A stretch of 41,324 nt of DNA, from positions 1-41,324 of the IMG/VR virus record IMGVR_UViG_3300006565_000008. One strand, given 5' to 3'. Positions within the stretch are counted from its first letter, which is position 1, and each line of letters starts with the position of its first letter. This document shows, one piece after another, positions 23,901 to 29,185 of the stretch. Below the pieces are notes generated by a model. It was not told where the DNA came from and ran no database searches. It saw nothing but the letters and a program-made list of their open reading frames with translations. The position numbers and the translations under genes were made by a program. Source of the stretch: a virus.

Positions 23901-26900
23901 CCTGCTTGATCAATCGTAATTTGTTCAATACCTTTAAATTGTCTAACAACAAATGTTTTATTGGTTGCATCCATTACAGGAGTGTAATCAATAAAAACAG
24001 AATCTCCAGGAACTATGTTATGAGGATTAGATGTTGTTAGAACACCATAAAATTTATCTTCAACAGTTTCAAAAGTATATGAACTTACTGTTTCACCTTT
24101 AATTTTAGAAATTCTAGCAGATACACCACTACCATCAGTGTCAGTATTATCAAAGACAAGAATATCATCAACCTGATAACTCGTACCAGAATCTTCAATA
24201 GTAAATCCAGTTACCGAAGCATCTTCGAACTTTGTTGTAGTTTCAACTTCAATATCAACCTTTGAGTCAAATTTAACTTTAGGGAAATAATCAAATAACT
24301 GAAGAGGAGATTCTTCAAATAATTGATCAGGATCATCAGTTTCTTCTTGAGATATTACACCATCTTTATTTTCATCTTCGATATCAAAAAGTAAAATATC
24401 ACCATCTTCCGTTGTTATTGCATTTGTAGATTGATTGGGAGCTCTCTCAACATCAATATCAACGTTTTCATATGGATCACGATATCTCACAACTCCAGTA
24501 GGAATATTTTGTTGAATAGCATCTTTATTCAAATTCCAAGAATCTACAATAGAATTGAAGGTTGGTCCTAAAACATAAGGAAATTGTGCTAATCCTGCGT
24601 CACTATTATCAATGGTAATGAAATAACAATATCTTCCACTTGGAAAATCTGGAGTTTTACAAAAACGACCATTATATTGATCTAAATCCCCAAGTCCAAA
24701 AGAATATTCATAATCTTCAATGAATTTTCCTGCAGGTTCTTCAGAAAGTAAAGGACCAGCAGTTCTAACTGGTGCTGGATTAGTACTTGCATCAAAAACT
24801 AAATTTGTTTTAAGTTTAAAAGACGTATCTAATTTTGCAATTGTAGATGACTGATCTGTAGGATCTGAATACCCATATGGACCATAGATAGGATTTCCAT
24901 CAAACGCCCAACCAATAATAGGAGAGTGTTCTAGTTGATCCTCTTGTTCTAAAATATTTCCTGTGCCAACTTGCTCAAAAAGGTTATCACCAAGGATATA
25001 TCTCAATCGTTGTGGATTTGAAATATGTGCATATTCACCACCATATTGATTATTATATCCAGCAAATACAGAACCTTTAGCAGCATCTACTGTTGTAGTT
25101 TCTTGAAGATTATAAGTCCACTTAAATACATTAGGAGTAAAGGTTGCATTAGATCCAACAGAGGTCAGATTAATAACTGTTGTTCCTTGAATATAATTAA
25201 TACCTCTATTAATAATCTCAACACTTGTTACTCTACCAGCATTTTCTCCGTCAAGATCGATATTAGCACGAGCAACTGCACCAAATCCATCACCCTGAAT
25301 AGTTACTTCTGGTGCAGTTGTATACCCACTACCTGCAGAAATAATAGCGATAGAAATAATTCTACCATTATTTACAATAGCTTGTGCAACAGCACCAGAA
25401 CCTGAATTAAGACTAACTGTAGGATTAGATGTATATGATTCACCACCACTGGTTATAGCAACAGATTTAACTGGACCTCTTACCGAAGCAGTAGCAGTAG
25501 CACCTGTTCCACCACCACCAACAATTGTAATAGATGGTTGAGAAGTATATCCAGTTCCATTTGTATTCATAAGAATACTGGAGACAACACCTTTAGTAAC
25601 AATAGCAGTTGCTGCAGCACCAGATCCACCTCCACCAACAATGGAAACAAGAGGTGAAGAAGTATAACCACTACCACCATCAGTAACAACAATTTCTGTA
25701 ATAGAACCATTAACAGTTACAGCACCAGTAGCACCTGTTCCACCACCACCAGTAATCTCAATTTTTGGAGGATTTGAAGCATCATAATCGGAACCAGCAT
25801 TTGTAATACCAATAGAGGTAACTGGTCCAAAAGTTTTTGTAACATCTGACTTATATGACCAAACAGATGTTCCATTAATCCAAGTACCAATGGCACCAGG
25901 AGTAATGTTATTTTTAACAGAAATAGTCTCAGGATTTAATGGAAATCTATTAAGTTTACGTTGATTTCCTGGTAAAAGTGCTGATCCTGGAAAAGGACCA
26001 ATTGAATAATTAGGAATACCAGTAGATGCAACATAAACATAATCGTTACTAAAGAACGAGTTTTGAATATTTGTTGTATATGGACCAATAGAATTTAAAA
26101 CAGCAGTAGTATCAGATTTACCTTTGTTAAGGTCGACTGAAACCAAAATGTTTCCTTGAGGAACAACTTCTGCTGGTTGAGGAAGTTGATATTGGAAAAC
26201 AAGAGCATTATCTCTAGATCTTACTAAAAATGTTCCATTAAACAAAATTGGATTTGCACCATAAAGTGTTACCTGATCTCCAACTAAAAGTCCATGATTA
26301 TTTTTACAAGTAACTGTAGCAAATTGATTATTAACACCACCGTAAGTAATACTTTCTACTTCAATAAGTTTTTTAACATTATACAACCAAGTTGTTAATT
26401 CTGGAGCAACGGAAGTACCACCTAGTTTAGATACAGTAAGTTTATCACCCTTTAGATAATATGAACCAGTATCTGTTAAACTGGTTTGTTGGGCATCAAC
26501 AATACCAACAACACTTAAAACTACTTCTTGTGCAGTTCCCTTATTTACATAAACAAGAAGATTAGATGTGACTTCAGTTGCAGAATCCCAATCTTCTACA
26601 ATGTTATTAACAGAACGAGTACATTCGATAAACTGGTTAAGAGACTTTTCTTTATATTGAATTAATTCTGAATCTCCAATTAAAAATTCACCATTTCTTT
26701 CTGGCCAACCAATAGTTGAGTCTACAGTGATAATACTATCAGTTGTATCAAGAGGTTCTGCAAGTTTTGTTTTGTAAGGAACTACAAATGTTCCATCAAT
26801 AGTTTCTTCAGAAAGAACAAGTTCAAAAAGTTCAACATCTGATGTTTTAATAGAAATATAATTTTCAATTAAAGCACTAGCTGCCCCAACATTAGCATCA

Positions 26901-29179
26901 GCAATACTCAACTCTTGAGTCAATAATCCATCTTTAATATTCGTAGGATCGCCACTTACTAAAGTGGCACGAAGAATTGTATCAATAGACCAAGTTGCAT
27001 TAGAAGGTTTAATAATCTGATCTTTTGGATAAGATACAGTTACTTGTTCACCATAAAGAAGTTTGAAAAGATATGCAACACTGAATGAAGTTCCTTTTGT
27101 AGAATAAAAATCTTTTACAGATTTAATAGCATTTCTAACGTCAATTTTAGTATAATCGAGTTCTGGAACATCAGGAAGAAATTGTTCAGTATACTTATCT
27201 AAAAGTCTCTTAACAAAAAGAGCATCAAGACATTTAACTTCTGCATTTTCAGCAGCAACTGCTGCTGTAGTATTATTTGAAAATACTGCATTTCCAGATG
27301 CAGTATACTCTACAATACCACTAACTGCTCTTGCACAACCCTCAAATTTTGCTTTACTATACCCAGTTCCCTGTTTAGAGACTGTAAAACCAGTAACTTC
27401 ATTTAATCCAATTTGAACAGAAGATCTTGCTTCTGGAGGATTTTGAATAATGACTTGGGGAGGATTTGAAGAAGAATATCCAGTACCAAAATTACTAATA
27501 TTAATATCGGTAATTTTTCCATTAAATACAGAAGCTGTAGCAACTGCTCCAGTTCCACCATCTTCTCTAGTATCTACAATATAGACTGATGGAACATCAT
27601 CATATCCCAAACCACCACTTAAAAGTTCAATAGAAGTAATTCTACCATCAGAATCAACTAGAGTTTCTAAAACTTGAGCAGATGTTGGATCAATAATTGC
27701 AATTCGAGGAGTAGTTAGATATCCTTGACCACCATTATCAATAACAATTGAAGTAACCTTACCATCAGTTAGAACTGAACGTAAATTTGCTTTTACAGGA
27801 TTATCTCCTAATGGTTCATCAATATAAACTTCTGGTGGTGTAGTATAACCCTGTCCACCGTCTAATACTTCAATAGTTCCTGCAACACTAGTGCTACTAA
27901 GAGTAACAGTACCAAGTTTTGCACCACCAGGTTGCACAAAAGAAACTCTGGGAATAAATGTATATCCACTTCCAGAATTTGTAATATCTACACTAGATAC
28001 CTGTCCATTTGTAACAACTGCTTTTAATTCTGCCTGAATAGAACCAGAACTAGTTGGTGCTTGAATAACAACAGTTGGAGGATTGGTATCACTGTAACCT
28101 TTACCACCATCCAATAAAATAGAGTCCTTAACACCGTTTACTAACGCAGAAGCAGATGCTCCATTTCCACTTGCACTAGAAATAGAAACCCTAGGTGGAT
28201 ATTTGTATTCATATCCACTTCCTGTTTTATTAATTTCAATCGATGTTAATTTTCCATCATTACTAACACGTGCATAACCAACTGCCCCAGAACCAAAAGA
28301 AGGAATTGGTGCTTCAATAGAATAAAGAGATAATATTCTTCCGTTTAATGGTGCTTCATTAAAAATGAATATATCATTATCAATAAAGAAATCTTTTTTT
28401 GGTTCAAGTAATTTATTATCATAAACTGCTAAAATATACTCATCCGCAACGGGTTCGTACTTTACCCCGTTTCTTTGAATACTGAAATTAGTCTTAGAAT
28501 CTCCGAAATCTGGAGAAATATCATCAATAGCAACAATATTATTCTCAAGAAAACCGTTTAAAAATGTAATATATGTTAAACTAGTATCATCACCCAATTC
28601 TCTTACTCTTGGAGCAGTTGTAAAGACAATATTATCTTCTTCAACAGTATAATCAACACCAGGAATTAAAACTTCGCCATATAGACTAACAATTAAATGT
28701 TGTGCTGTTGGTGGTGAAACTGGGGAAGATTGAGAAGTAAGAGGAAATCTATCTGTAGTTCCATCAAAAGAATTAATGATTTGAGCAAGACCAATCCACT
28801 TTAATTTTACCTGTTCATAAGAAACACCAGGACTTAAAGCAACGTTTGGTGATGATGTACTTGATTCATAATAAATTACCTCATCACCAATTAAAATAGA
28901 ACCATTTTTATCTAAAAAAGTATCAACACTCTCAACAACGATTTCATCACTTTCTGCTGTAATTGCTTCTACTACCTTCGTAGTACCACCCAAAATATTA
29001 ATATCCAGTTTGTCAATATCGAGATATTGCAAAAAGTTATTAATAATATTTTGACCCAATCCAGTTTTTTCTTGAGACCTGTAATAGTACTCAATAAACT
29101 TATTGAACAGTGGATATTCTGTCTTTAGGAACTCAGGAGATTGAGAAGCAATCGACTGGGAAACTTTATTAATATTCAT
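5921..29179 (-). CDS. Giant gp7-like baseplate wedge protein with inserted adhesin-like modules (7752 aa)
   Basis: This is a single open frame of 23.3 kb, about 0.8 MDa. Residues 20-60 (TEYPLFNKFIEYYYR) and the motif FYSTKG-x7-FKLLYGE at about 691 match the C-terminal third of T4 gp7. A DWKDILIKNVHP motif near 3480 matches the T4 gp7 segment that ends in VHPVGF. Other modules in order: two ~70-residue beta modules (134-290; also at 3562, 7447 and 7527); GGSGY repeats (300-610 and 1118-1330); YHYH domain (~1380-1545); EF-hand loop (1602-1613); possible beta-propeller (~1825-2190); LamG-like domains (~2255-2420 and ~4185-4325); 17 YPR repeats (~4080-6427) with helical spacers; carbohydrate-binding-like domain (~6785-7000). 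The start follows the gp6 stop by 6 nt. T4 gp7 has 1032 residues, so this is about 7.5 times longer. Its role as wedge scaffold is inferred from synteny and motifs; the inserts look like binding modules. Confidence 0.9.
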   Translation of the reverse strand: MNINKVSQSIASQSPEFLKTEYPLFNKFIEYYYRSQEKTGLGQNIINNFLQYLDIDKLDINILGGTTKVVEAITAESDEIVVESVDTFLDKNGSILIGDEVIYYESSTSSPNVALSPGVSYEQVKLKWIGLAQIINSFDGTTDRFPLTSQSSPVSPPTAQHLIVSLYGEVLIPGVDYTVEEDNIVFTTAPRVRELGDDTSLTYITFLNGFLENNIVAIDDISPDFGDSKTNFSIQRNGVKYEPVADEYILAVYDNKLLEPKKDFFIDNDIFIFNEAPLNGRILSLYSIEAPIPSFGSGAVGYARVSNDGKLTSIEINKTGSGYEYKYPPRVSISSASGNGASASALVNGVKDSILLDGGKGYSDTNPPTVVIQAPTSSGSIQAELKAVVTNGQVSSVDITNSGSGYTFIPRVSFVQPGGAKLGTVTLSSTSVAGTIEVLDGGQGYTTPPEVYIDEPLGDNPVKANLRSVLTDGKVTSIVIDNGGQGYLTTPRIAIIDPTSAQVLETLVDSDGRITSIELLSGGLGYDDVPSVYIVDTREDGGTGAVATASVFNGKITDINISNFGTGYSSSNPPQVIIQNPPEARSSVQIGLNEVTGFTVSKQGTGYSKAKFEGCARAVSGIVEYTASGNAVFSNNTTAAVAAENAEVKCLDALFVKRLLDKYTEQFLPDVPELDYTKIDVRNAIKSVKDFYSTKGTSFSVAYLFKLLYGEQVTVSYPKDQIIKPSNATWSIDTILRATLVSGDPTNIKDGLLTQELSIADANVGAASALIENYISIKTSDVELFELVLSEETIDGTFVVPYKTKLAEPLDTTDSIITVDSTIGWPERNGEFLIGDSELIQYKEKSLNQFIECTRSVNNIVEDWDSATEVTSNLLVYVNKGTAQEVVLSVVGIVDAQQTSLTDTGSYYLKGDKLTVSKLGGTSVAPELTTWLYNVKKLIEVESITYGGVNNQFATVTCKNNHGLLVGDQVTLYGANPILFNGTFLVRSRDNALVFQYQLPQPAEVVPQGNILVSVDLNKGKSDTTAVLNSIGPYTTNIQNSFFSNDYVYVASTGIPNYSIGPFPGSALLPGNQRKLNRFPLNPETISVKNNITPGAIGTWINGTSVWSYKSDVTKTFGPVTSIGITNAGSDYDASNPPKIEITGGGGTGATGAVTVNGSITEIVVTDGGSGYTSSPLVSIVGGGGSGAAATAIVTKGVVSSILMNTNGTGYTSQPSITIVGGGGTGATATASVRGPVKSVAITSGGESYTSNPTVSLNSGSGAVAQAIVNNGRIISIAIISAGSGYTTAPEVTIQGDGFGAVARANIDLDGENAGRVTSVEIINRGINYIQGTTVINLTSVGSNATFTPNVFKWTYNLQETTTVDAAKGSVFAGYNNQYGGEYAHISNPQRLRYILGDNLFEQVGTGNILEQEDQLEHSPIIGWAFDGNPIYGPYGYSDPTDQSSTIAKLDTSFKLKTNLVFDASTNPAPVRTAGPLLSEEPAGKFIEDYEYSFGLGDLDQYNGRFCKTPDFPSGRYCYFITIDNSDAGLAQFPYVLGPTFNSIVDSWNLNKDAIQQNIPTGVVRYRDPYENVDIDVERAPNQSTNAITTEDGDILLFDIEDENKDGVISQEETDDPDQLFEESPLQLFDYFPKVKFDSKVDIEVETTTKFEDASVTGFTIEDSGTSYQVDDILVFDNTDTDGSGVSARISKIKGETVSSYTFETVEDKFYGVLTTSNPHNIVPGDSVFIDYTPVMDATNKTFVVRQFKGIEQITIDQAGSGYDSEIPPTIVIDGDGQSGELRANVTPTGAINVVDIINSGSGYTKNPRVILSHPQVYKRADYYVSLVRHENYVKINDVVVNDLKEVFFCGKTLDAGGLEVAFVAKFSELGVKEWEKTIESTAGVNYTEFLKLDVSGNNIWVVGQNKPNIISLNAYNPDIILCKYVQAADGLSATLSFQKGYAGISGSTRSDNITTIKKYSDTRYIIGGYTNTNSSNPQDAFIASIDSAGSFAAKRKLASASGSEKITDLIVLSDAVYFLMEVSATDGAADSKIAFGKALVGTSEITIEWIKEIDNAAYSFRDTSLVVDEFDEFYITSTLALKTDNNIKDGFWVGKIDTSGDLIWNYRYSVASGNSIELASRSTIDIFGDLNLAFTKTNTTTNLKTVDTVKISYDGKLKKHTNTAFDKKNIEGITANAITVDNSGDPYIFGQTQWNRNEFLFDFTTGGNQTTDITGHYTPTILQAGDSVRFLADYAFIQGYQTASPSTWENAAIKIPAASLGTILSDSWTLEFMLYKNGSEYQSHSQTQYTLLNIGDATDATGGLWLYYDDSSGKLELVVTNSATAINSAGGALQSTLTTMYADNSWQFIAVKKDANVFTVYVNGISVLTGSIANTSLGGKDIHIGNIPGKGGTGAQFRKNEQFQGYIDNLRLKNRAVTPTVPSDVTTLPPIASYALAYDWTDDAWFTNYLERYDYIDYVGFGLKSDKDSDSDRLGDKGLQTNTQIGFVRTAITPVTGATLTVTNTTFALGSLGLQGLDFEDATINMVENTESLAYTNDEWSSRTATVPSPGSKKLNISAEINNRYYMKTTNTLKIDNIQELTLNQDFNITIGSKLVLNNTSGSFVNSGYVLREDTINNKVYVAVNNNAWSNDLNQGRLSTAQFDESSSYGIVGPIPYDVNVITDYNFIDKINTTPGTFDFDLADYNLDTTAATTGNGNLDEYATFKPFATEDYKVKIVAIAGASSFIPGSVVDITASDISFNTAKSTAQITNLTGVTKITLISTLDKILQVTAVSNTDEVYIITSDRHYFSVGDNINIDGNPTQEFGGTVYDEYDGSFVVNTVVSNKEFTYKLDAVAQTDPSITAGNVNIFAKSPVLKMYYGHQYLFDVSHSSMAGTNLSFSRDNLYKLEYSFNSIERVGTPGVTGQGQPSPTIKLKVDKGIVTNISYYFDPSRTGTDSPIDSNSYLDIVDSPYLGIFTITSTAGGTITQGPNIFKFLLANEPEGNANIITTTYTTSSKKAVGSIGDIRLINSGGFYSKLPIVTGIQSSRKIERIEIEEPGTEYAPGVYNSVPISGDGEGGFVQITVADGQDEEGTTIPGQIQIVDITSPGKGYTTASIDIEAIEGILGSGLTGSGAVINVVIPAFGTGAVIFAKGTNVGKIKKLKNNNFGYDYTHDYTLRPEITFPINAQLTSTSILDSITVTDPGSGYSQAPAVLLSGGGGSGAIAEATIRNGRIESIIIKDPGAGYSSSPTVELRSSFNYVVNLDLGLLQFAFPHGIVNGSEVKLNVVDTGEGVEFPLSSGATGRLNGNTTYYAITGTANSLEPDQMKLAITAANAELGDGLAFVNAGTGRQQVLTKAFGATADANVITSTFLEGELVYQGSSLDTATATGYVSTNEGWQIGPRILKIVNYDNTFTKGESITGVISKSSGVISDLNIAKGVLEIGPITKTTGQFIDDVGKPSEIIQKIQDSYYYQDFSYAVKSSVSIGDWKDILIKNVHPASFKVFGELNLEDYGYIANKEIDFELTKSVELTREAVVPNIQNFALAEPIYSEFNNTEVLFRQKRLTSSENILTSVVQRLDDISGQFDGVKTQFPLTVNNGENVIASGDQLLIVLNGVAQTPNTSFEVQGDSIVFAEPPRPPASVKYVSVTIAAQATKDFELSFTSGIFPNIGNSLVGVVSTARLTVTSVSGSVISGFVTQGTFIIGEQCQVGATGFSGTLSSVTDVTSTGLFLFNEKVTNLSGDTAKVETSNLETGQETPVAKLRYSIGAATTDIELVAITDAGGVVPAGSFTLNDDYQIGSEIVTVTQVVDGSDSTTITVTRGVSGTTQVSQQENTPIYSTEISVTNTLTLSKTTGTYQSTPGLYDIQLNDYIIGAKSGVVAKITATSTYQDPVTNEFIEQVNISEGSSFFGLLFNRLASISYPNKVLDNISESQVSIVDFTDNLTAFDSSFPPSEAISNNILIYDNESGNFTDEEFIRNYKLDYGGNSGGEFGNSDKINVNKLTFKDSVGSGFLSRGQVIRTTDTKAEIVGYNASQKTAFLGKIGRSSYNGSDYHTATFVGSSQLNTNNKKYGTACLALSPGASAHTFVSGVADAIIASNGATGSFTAATGTTYNPFTGDMVIEIGTHTLTTSNKVTITDGGVVFTCAQDGNTANKAYPRATDPSSGLALTITAETDTTITVNVGAVAIDGYLTVPTSTEFGFGTGAFTIECWIKLNTIAAGSKTIFDMRSGATELAPYLYVDGANIKYFNNGSVTITGATNLVVGTWYHVAISRSGTDTKLFLNGTQEGSTYSDSSNYGSTKPIRIGGDYAGSAITTGYVDEFRVSNVARYTTTFNAPVGVLQGDADAKLLIHFDGTDGQTYTEDWSGGESLTTGEEFNNDSILETTRAIGRHTYDGGTSSNAITITAGSVNKDVTDATYDYETGELVLTIGSHSFTTSDTLTIGANKLSFTCTLDNNATSHTYPRTTDPAYGTTLAISAVTGTTVTVNVGIASKGFAKKTHRYLDAADLILKNSDFIKKEVVYSMRQRYPELVILGTRYTPTDATYDAATGLLSMTVDGNSLTNGGTVTPSGATYTATTGVMTLTKLNHGLKNGQRVNIKVGGVTFTCTMDSGSTNHSYPRATDPVAGKWIPISNVTDHTFDVNIGASPQVTYTPVAGTTYDPNTGLMVLEIGAHNLTAGTSVKLAPNSLTFSCGFGGASGPAAEKTYPRSNGNDPFYNTSINIESVTATTITLQVLTTIPSTNTDAHTFVSATSGAVITGGNYTHTFVSALTDGVTVEKDRVKINDGALSFTCSMDNNASTKTYPRATDPASKQVALPIISSSTTNLTVNVGTSPLVNFKPTAASYTPATGVFVMTIPNHTINVGTQLRLSPNSFTFTCDYNGDGNTTQKTYPRASGANGTAGGASNNTGVADAAYNTSLDVLAVGTTTQDVSTASYDHATGILTINTASAHNLASGNRVQIADNSLTFSCAFGGAGVHTYVGGTVAGAISVTGAGNKDVTGATYDPGTGVLVLTSVGHGLTTSNTIKIAANSLDFTCDKDQHGSTHSYPRETDPIYNLAQAITAVTTDTISINVGVATAGKSYPRQTDPISGKWVEVTIVDSDTFTLDIGKDGVDTNTHAFVSATAGAIIKQTGTVTINVGTSSDTSTHNFVSAADNAVVTGGNYVHKFVSAVTGGVIADAGFNCEDDIRDSLNAIVQDLRNGSNSHIWDAASYYVDRTLTPVQIAQIEPAVKETLFAYEKVDDMLEYIITNTLWTVQGDHGLTQKTDTTITDSTYPTGVHTFVSGVTNAITAGGGASGTFTAVTGTTYNPATGDMVIEIGSHSLTTDNTVTIANGGVTFTCDADNNTLETAYPRASDPSSGTALPIIAETATTITVNVGKAVPTFTPTSATYNAGTGDMVLTIGAHQLTTSSRVDIAPGGITFKCQMDGNEANKSYPRATDPAANAVLPVIAVGETRHTITDGAYNPTTGAMTLTVSNHGFEDGDHIKMDDNSITFSCAFGGASGPAAQKSYPRSSDPISGKYVPISNVTTNTFDIQVLDVVPSTNTDTHSFVSAVADGLSHQDGTITVNVGASAAKDQFIHTFASATHGAVRVLNFNTGDCADVYSTIGNLIDILTDTITNASAATPVDHLATITKLQPVAEFQGGIIDALHKVELDISYHDSATDVLYTPRIDPSSQDRFRDAANLLRENNSVIVDKAAFDMLDRYPDLSNDMPRNADGSGNGTLRCKTDLGLIVEGVAKDIQYGGNKNTLRAAKFYVDNKNEIQHIRLQLPQSIYAHERLALYMKQAVSGDLDYNNTDNIITGDWGITNDTPGAQFSVSAATYDVASGDLTMNIGTHQVPAGRMIQLATNSLSFSCTYGSGNHTYVGGIVKYANTGDHTFVTGAENAVSVDGLNFTAQSGTNYDPTTGKMEIFIGTHTLTTANTAIIADGGITFTCTKDGNASNHAYPRSTDPASGKNLVITAVTATSITVNVGIANALMVTGADTAHTYNGGTSSNAITVTGGSQFDVTDAVYDPLSGQLDMTIGSHSLAAPTLHTAEAGSAYNPTTGVMTLKVSGHNFSNGDLVYLDDGAITFSCTYGSGNHNYTGGPAVGAITANTGIVYNVTDADYTPTTGVMVLTIGGHNLTTSNLVTITAGSLDFQCDLDNYGSTHSYPRTTDPVYNTAIAITAVGTNTITVNVGASSAGTAYPRANDPISNKWIPISGVTTDTFDIQVLDVTPSTNTDPHTFVSGAADAIKRAATTVTIGQDKLSFTCGMDSNTATKTYPRATDPVFNTAIAVSAVTATGITVNVGQSSGFVISDVDYNPTTGDMVMTIGNHALTTSNTVTIAPDVLAFTCDADNHQTVHTYPRTTDPSYNTAIAITSVTATSITVNVGAASGGQTKTYPRSTGADYAYQRDLKILSSTTDTITVNVTDGKPTSIDSPHTFVSAIANCVTVPGDCANVKDAIDTLITTVNDIIAPTGSDYDIGGNRLYFNRDYITQEIAGKQSALGLLGTELQYTIDSGTFSALTYDISDYRTYIEEFIIAAISDLQTGGNNSVITQMEKFLDATKKITPVGDELYAFFFAHELIKTLSEKAIKNLLYTKGNTATGDQYAAEHTNIAAYRDTETPTDIDKVWYRMRDLIDFGLDTLFPGDIEARSVVKNIVYNKNYYKSEITSLVTSQFGNSTWLYDSFIDDVVNNISYDYITSNTVDTQTAYSLEFSAVSGSFVVGETITNNSTTAIVLYTSGSRMVIGSVIGTLYTAGANLTAPGSGATATIATGGITAAHEWYNNYSNVKTIENAKNDVSSLIQGSANNTNLWVNPEVFDQNWATSLVTVTNNAAISPDSTLTSEKLVVAASAGEHKIERSYNLTSFDTFDTDTIKWDADTETFDTGANNATQTFTSSFFVKQGENNRVRFTVFLDSGTENAHFSVNLNTGEVASLFVTSGVNVSAHGSIPLGDGWYRLYMTVDVGYGFSTLKNRISVLSNTGLLDWTGAGGTGLYLWGAKLTTKSLGTYVSVLGTEFYTNAEYNIKTFALDLLREYMRQALTNTLVSPSPAASFYAFYDSASSAYYNPDTAMALIGSSLDIISGQLKDNEHYTTITGNNALPTLTKFYGDIVVPVGISGEIVQSDYAYSVTSDVSAEIQQLTLNEAKVAKVYQRFRIDGNITDGPFTMNESVQKQGDSGITGVVYGFHEDDNYKYLDVAVTAGTWQVTDVIQGIANTTLAQISAIENRMHLIDVKGNFVENIAFQGFTSNKTAEPVSYTINSAAVLDNTGGKLTVDTASLLGSLETTSVVYPNSSKIYLDVKKTNGLDVKVGDKVASIGHVRLTVTVDSNLTTFTVGNRLYRIVNDGQDTDNYGIITEYDSVNNYIYYVPVEGTIGTGDSVGDYSTSNVTLVGKAAVNGDLSVAGAASARIQEIRDISINKRLYLTNVNGTFSARDGLRGGDNYRSASIGKKVLKARTKRFFKGFDGTQTTFNLTTNNGLQYLPDPEGHMMVFVNGILQPPGAGNAYTAFSDKIQFSEAPELGASFTGFYLGKLRQLDDIGFEFDSLRQSFNLKRDDIFYSLTLTDGVQSSTIRPENNIIISVNGVLQEPGVGFELVGSRIIFSEVPRFGSTFVGFSYVGSEADVDADVVVPPVEAGDFIDIEGEVSDREVAVIESSNSLITFDYLGSVFGQNANATAVLTSGYIDRVSVTSGGSGYTSRPVVRLDSISGFEGQVKALVGIAGVTVTNVGSGYQDPGVDVETTVPSDWTPPDLSLYGEELVDPEIL
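9900..16930 (-). repeat. In-frame repeat array inside the giant gene (17 FTC..YPR..DP units)
   Basis: The encoded unit is about 83 residues: a YNPTTGxMVLTIGxHxLTT strand pair, a TIAxxxLxFTC strand with one conserved Cys, an Asp/Asn-rich turn, YPRxTDP, and an IxxVTxTTITVNVG strand. I count 17 YPR copies, the first near 16735 and the last near 10035. Some carry altered DP segments. A short THTFVSAxxxAI phrase often follows. Helical segments of 60-110 residues interrupt the array at about residues 4490, 5180, 5600-5790 and 6435-6580. The units differ at DNA level, so this is an old repeat rather than a recent expansion. Confidence 0.8.
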
Positions 29180-29185
29180 CTAACT

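Noticed and set aside
5921-29179. That the giant frame is several genes joined by sequencing error
   Set aside because: There is no stop, no internal late-promoter match I could find, and repeats continue smoothly across all possible joins. An assembly artefact is still possible but not suggested by the sequence.
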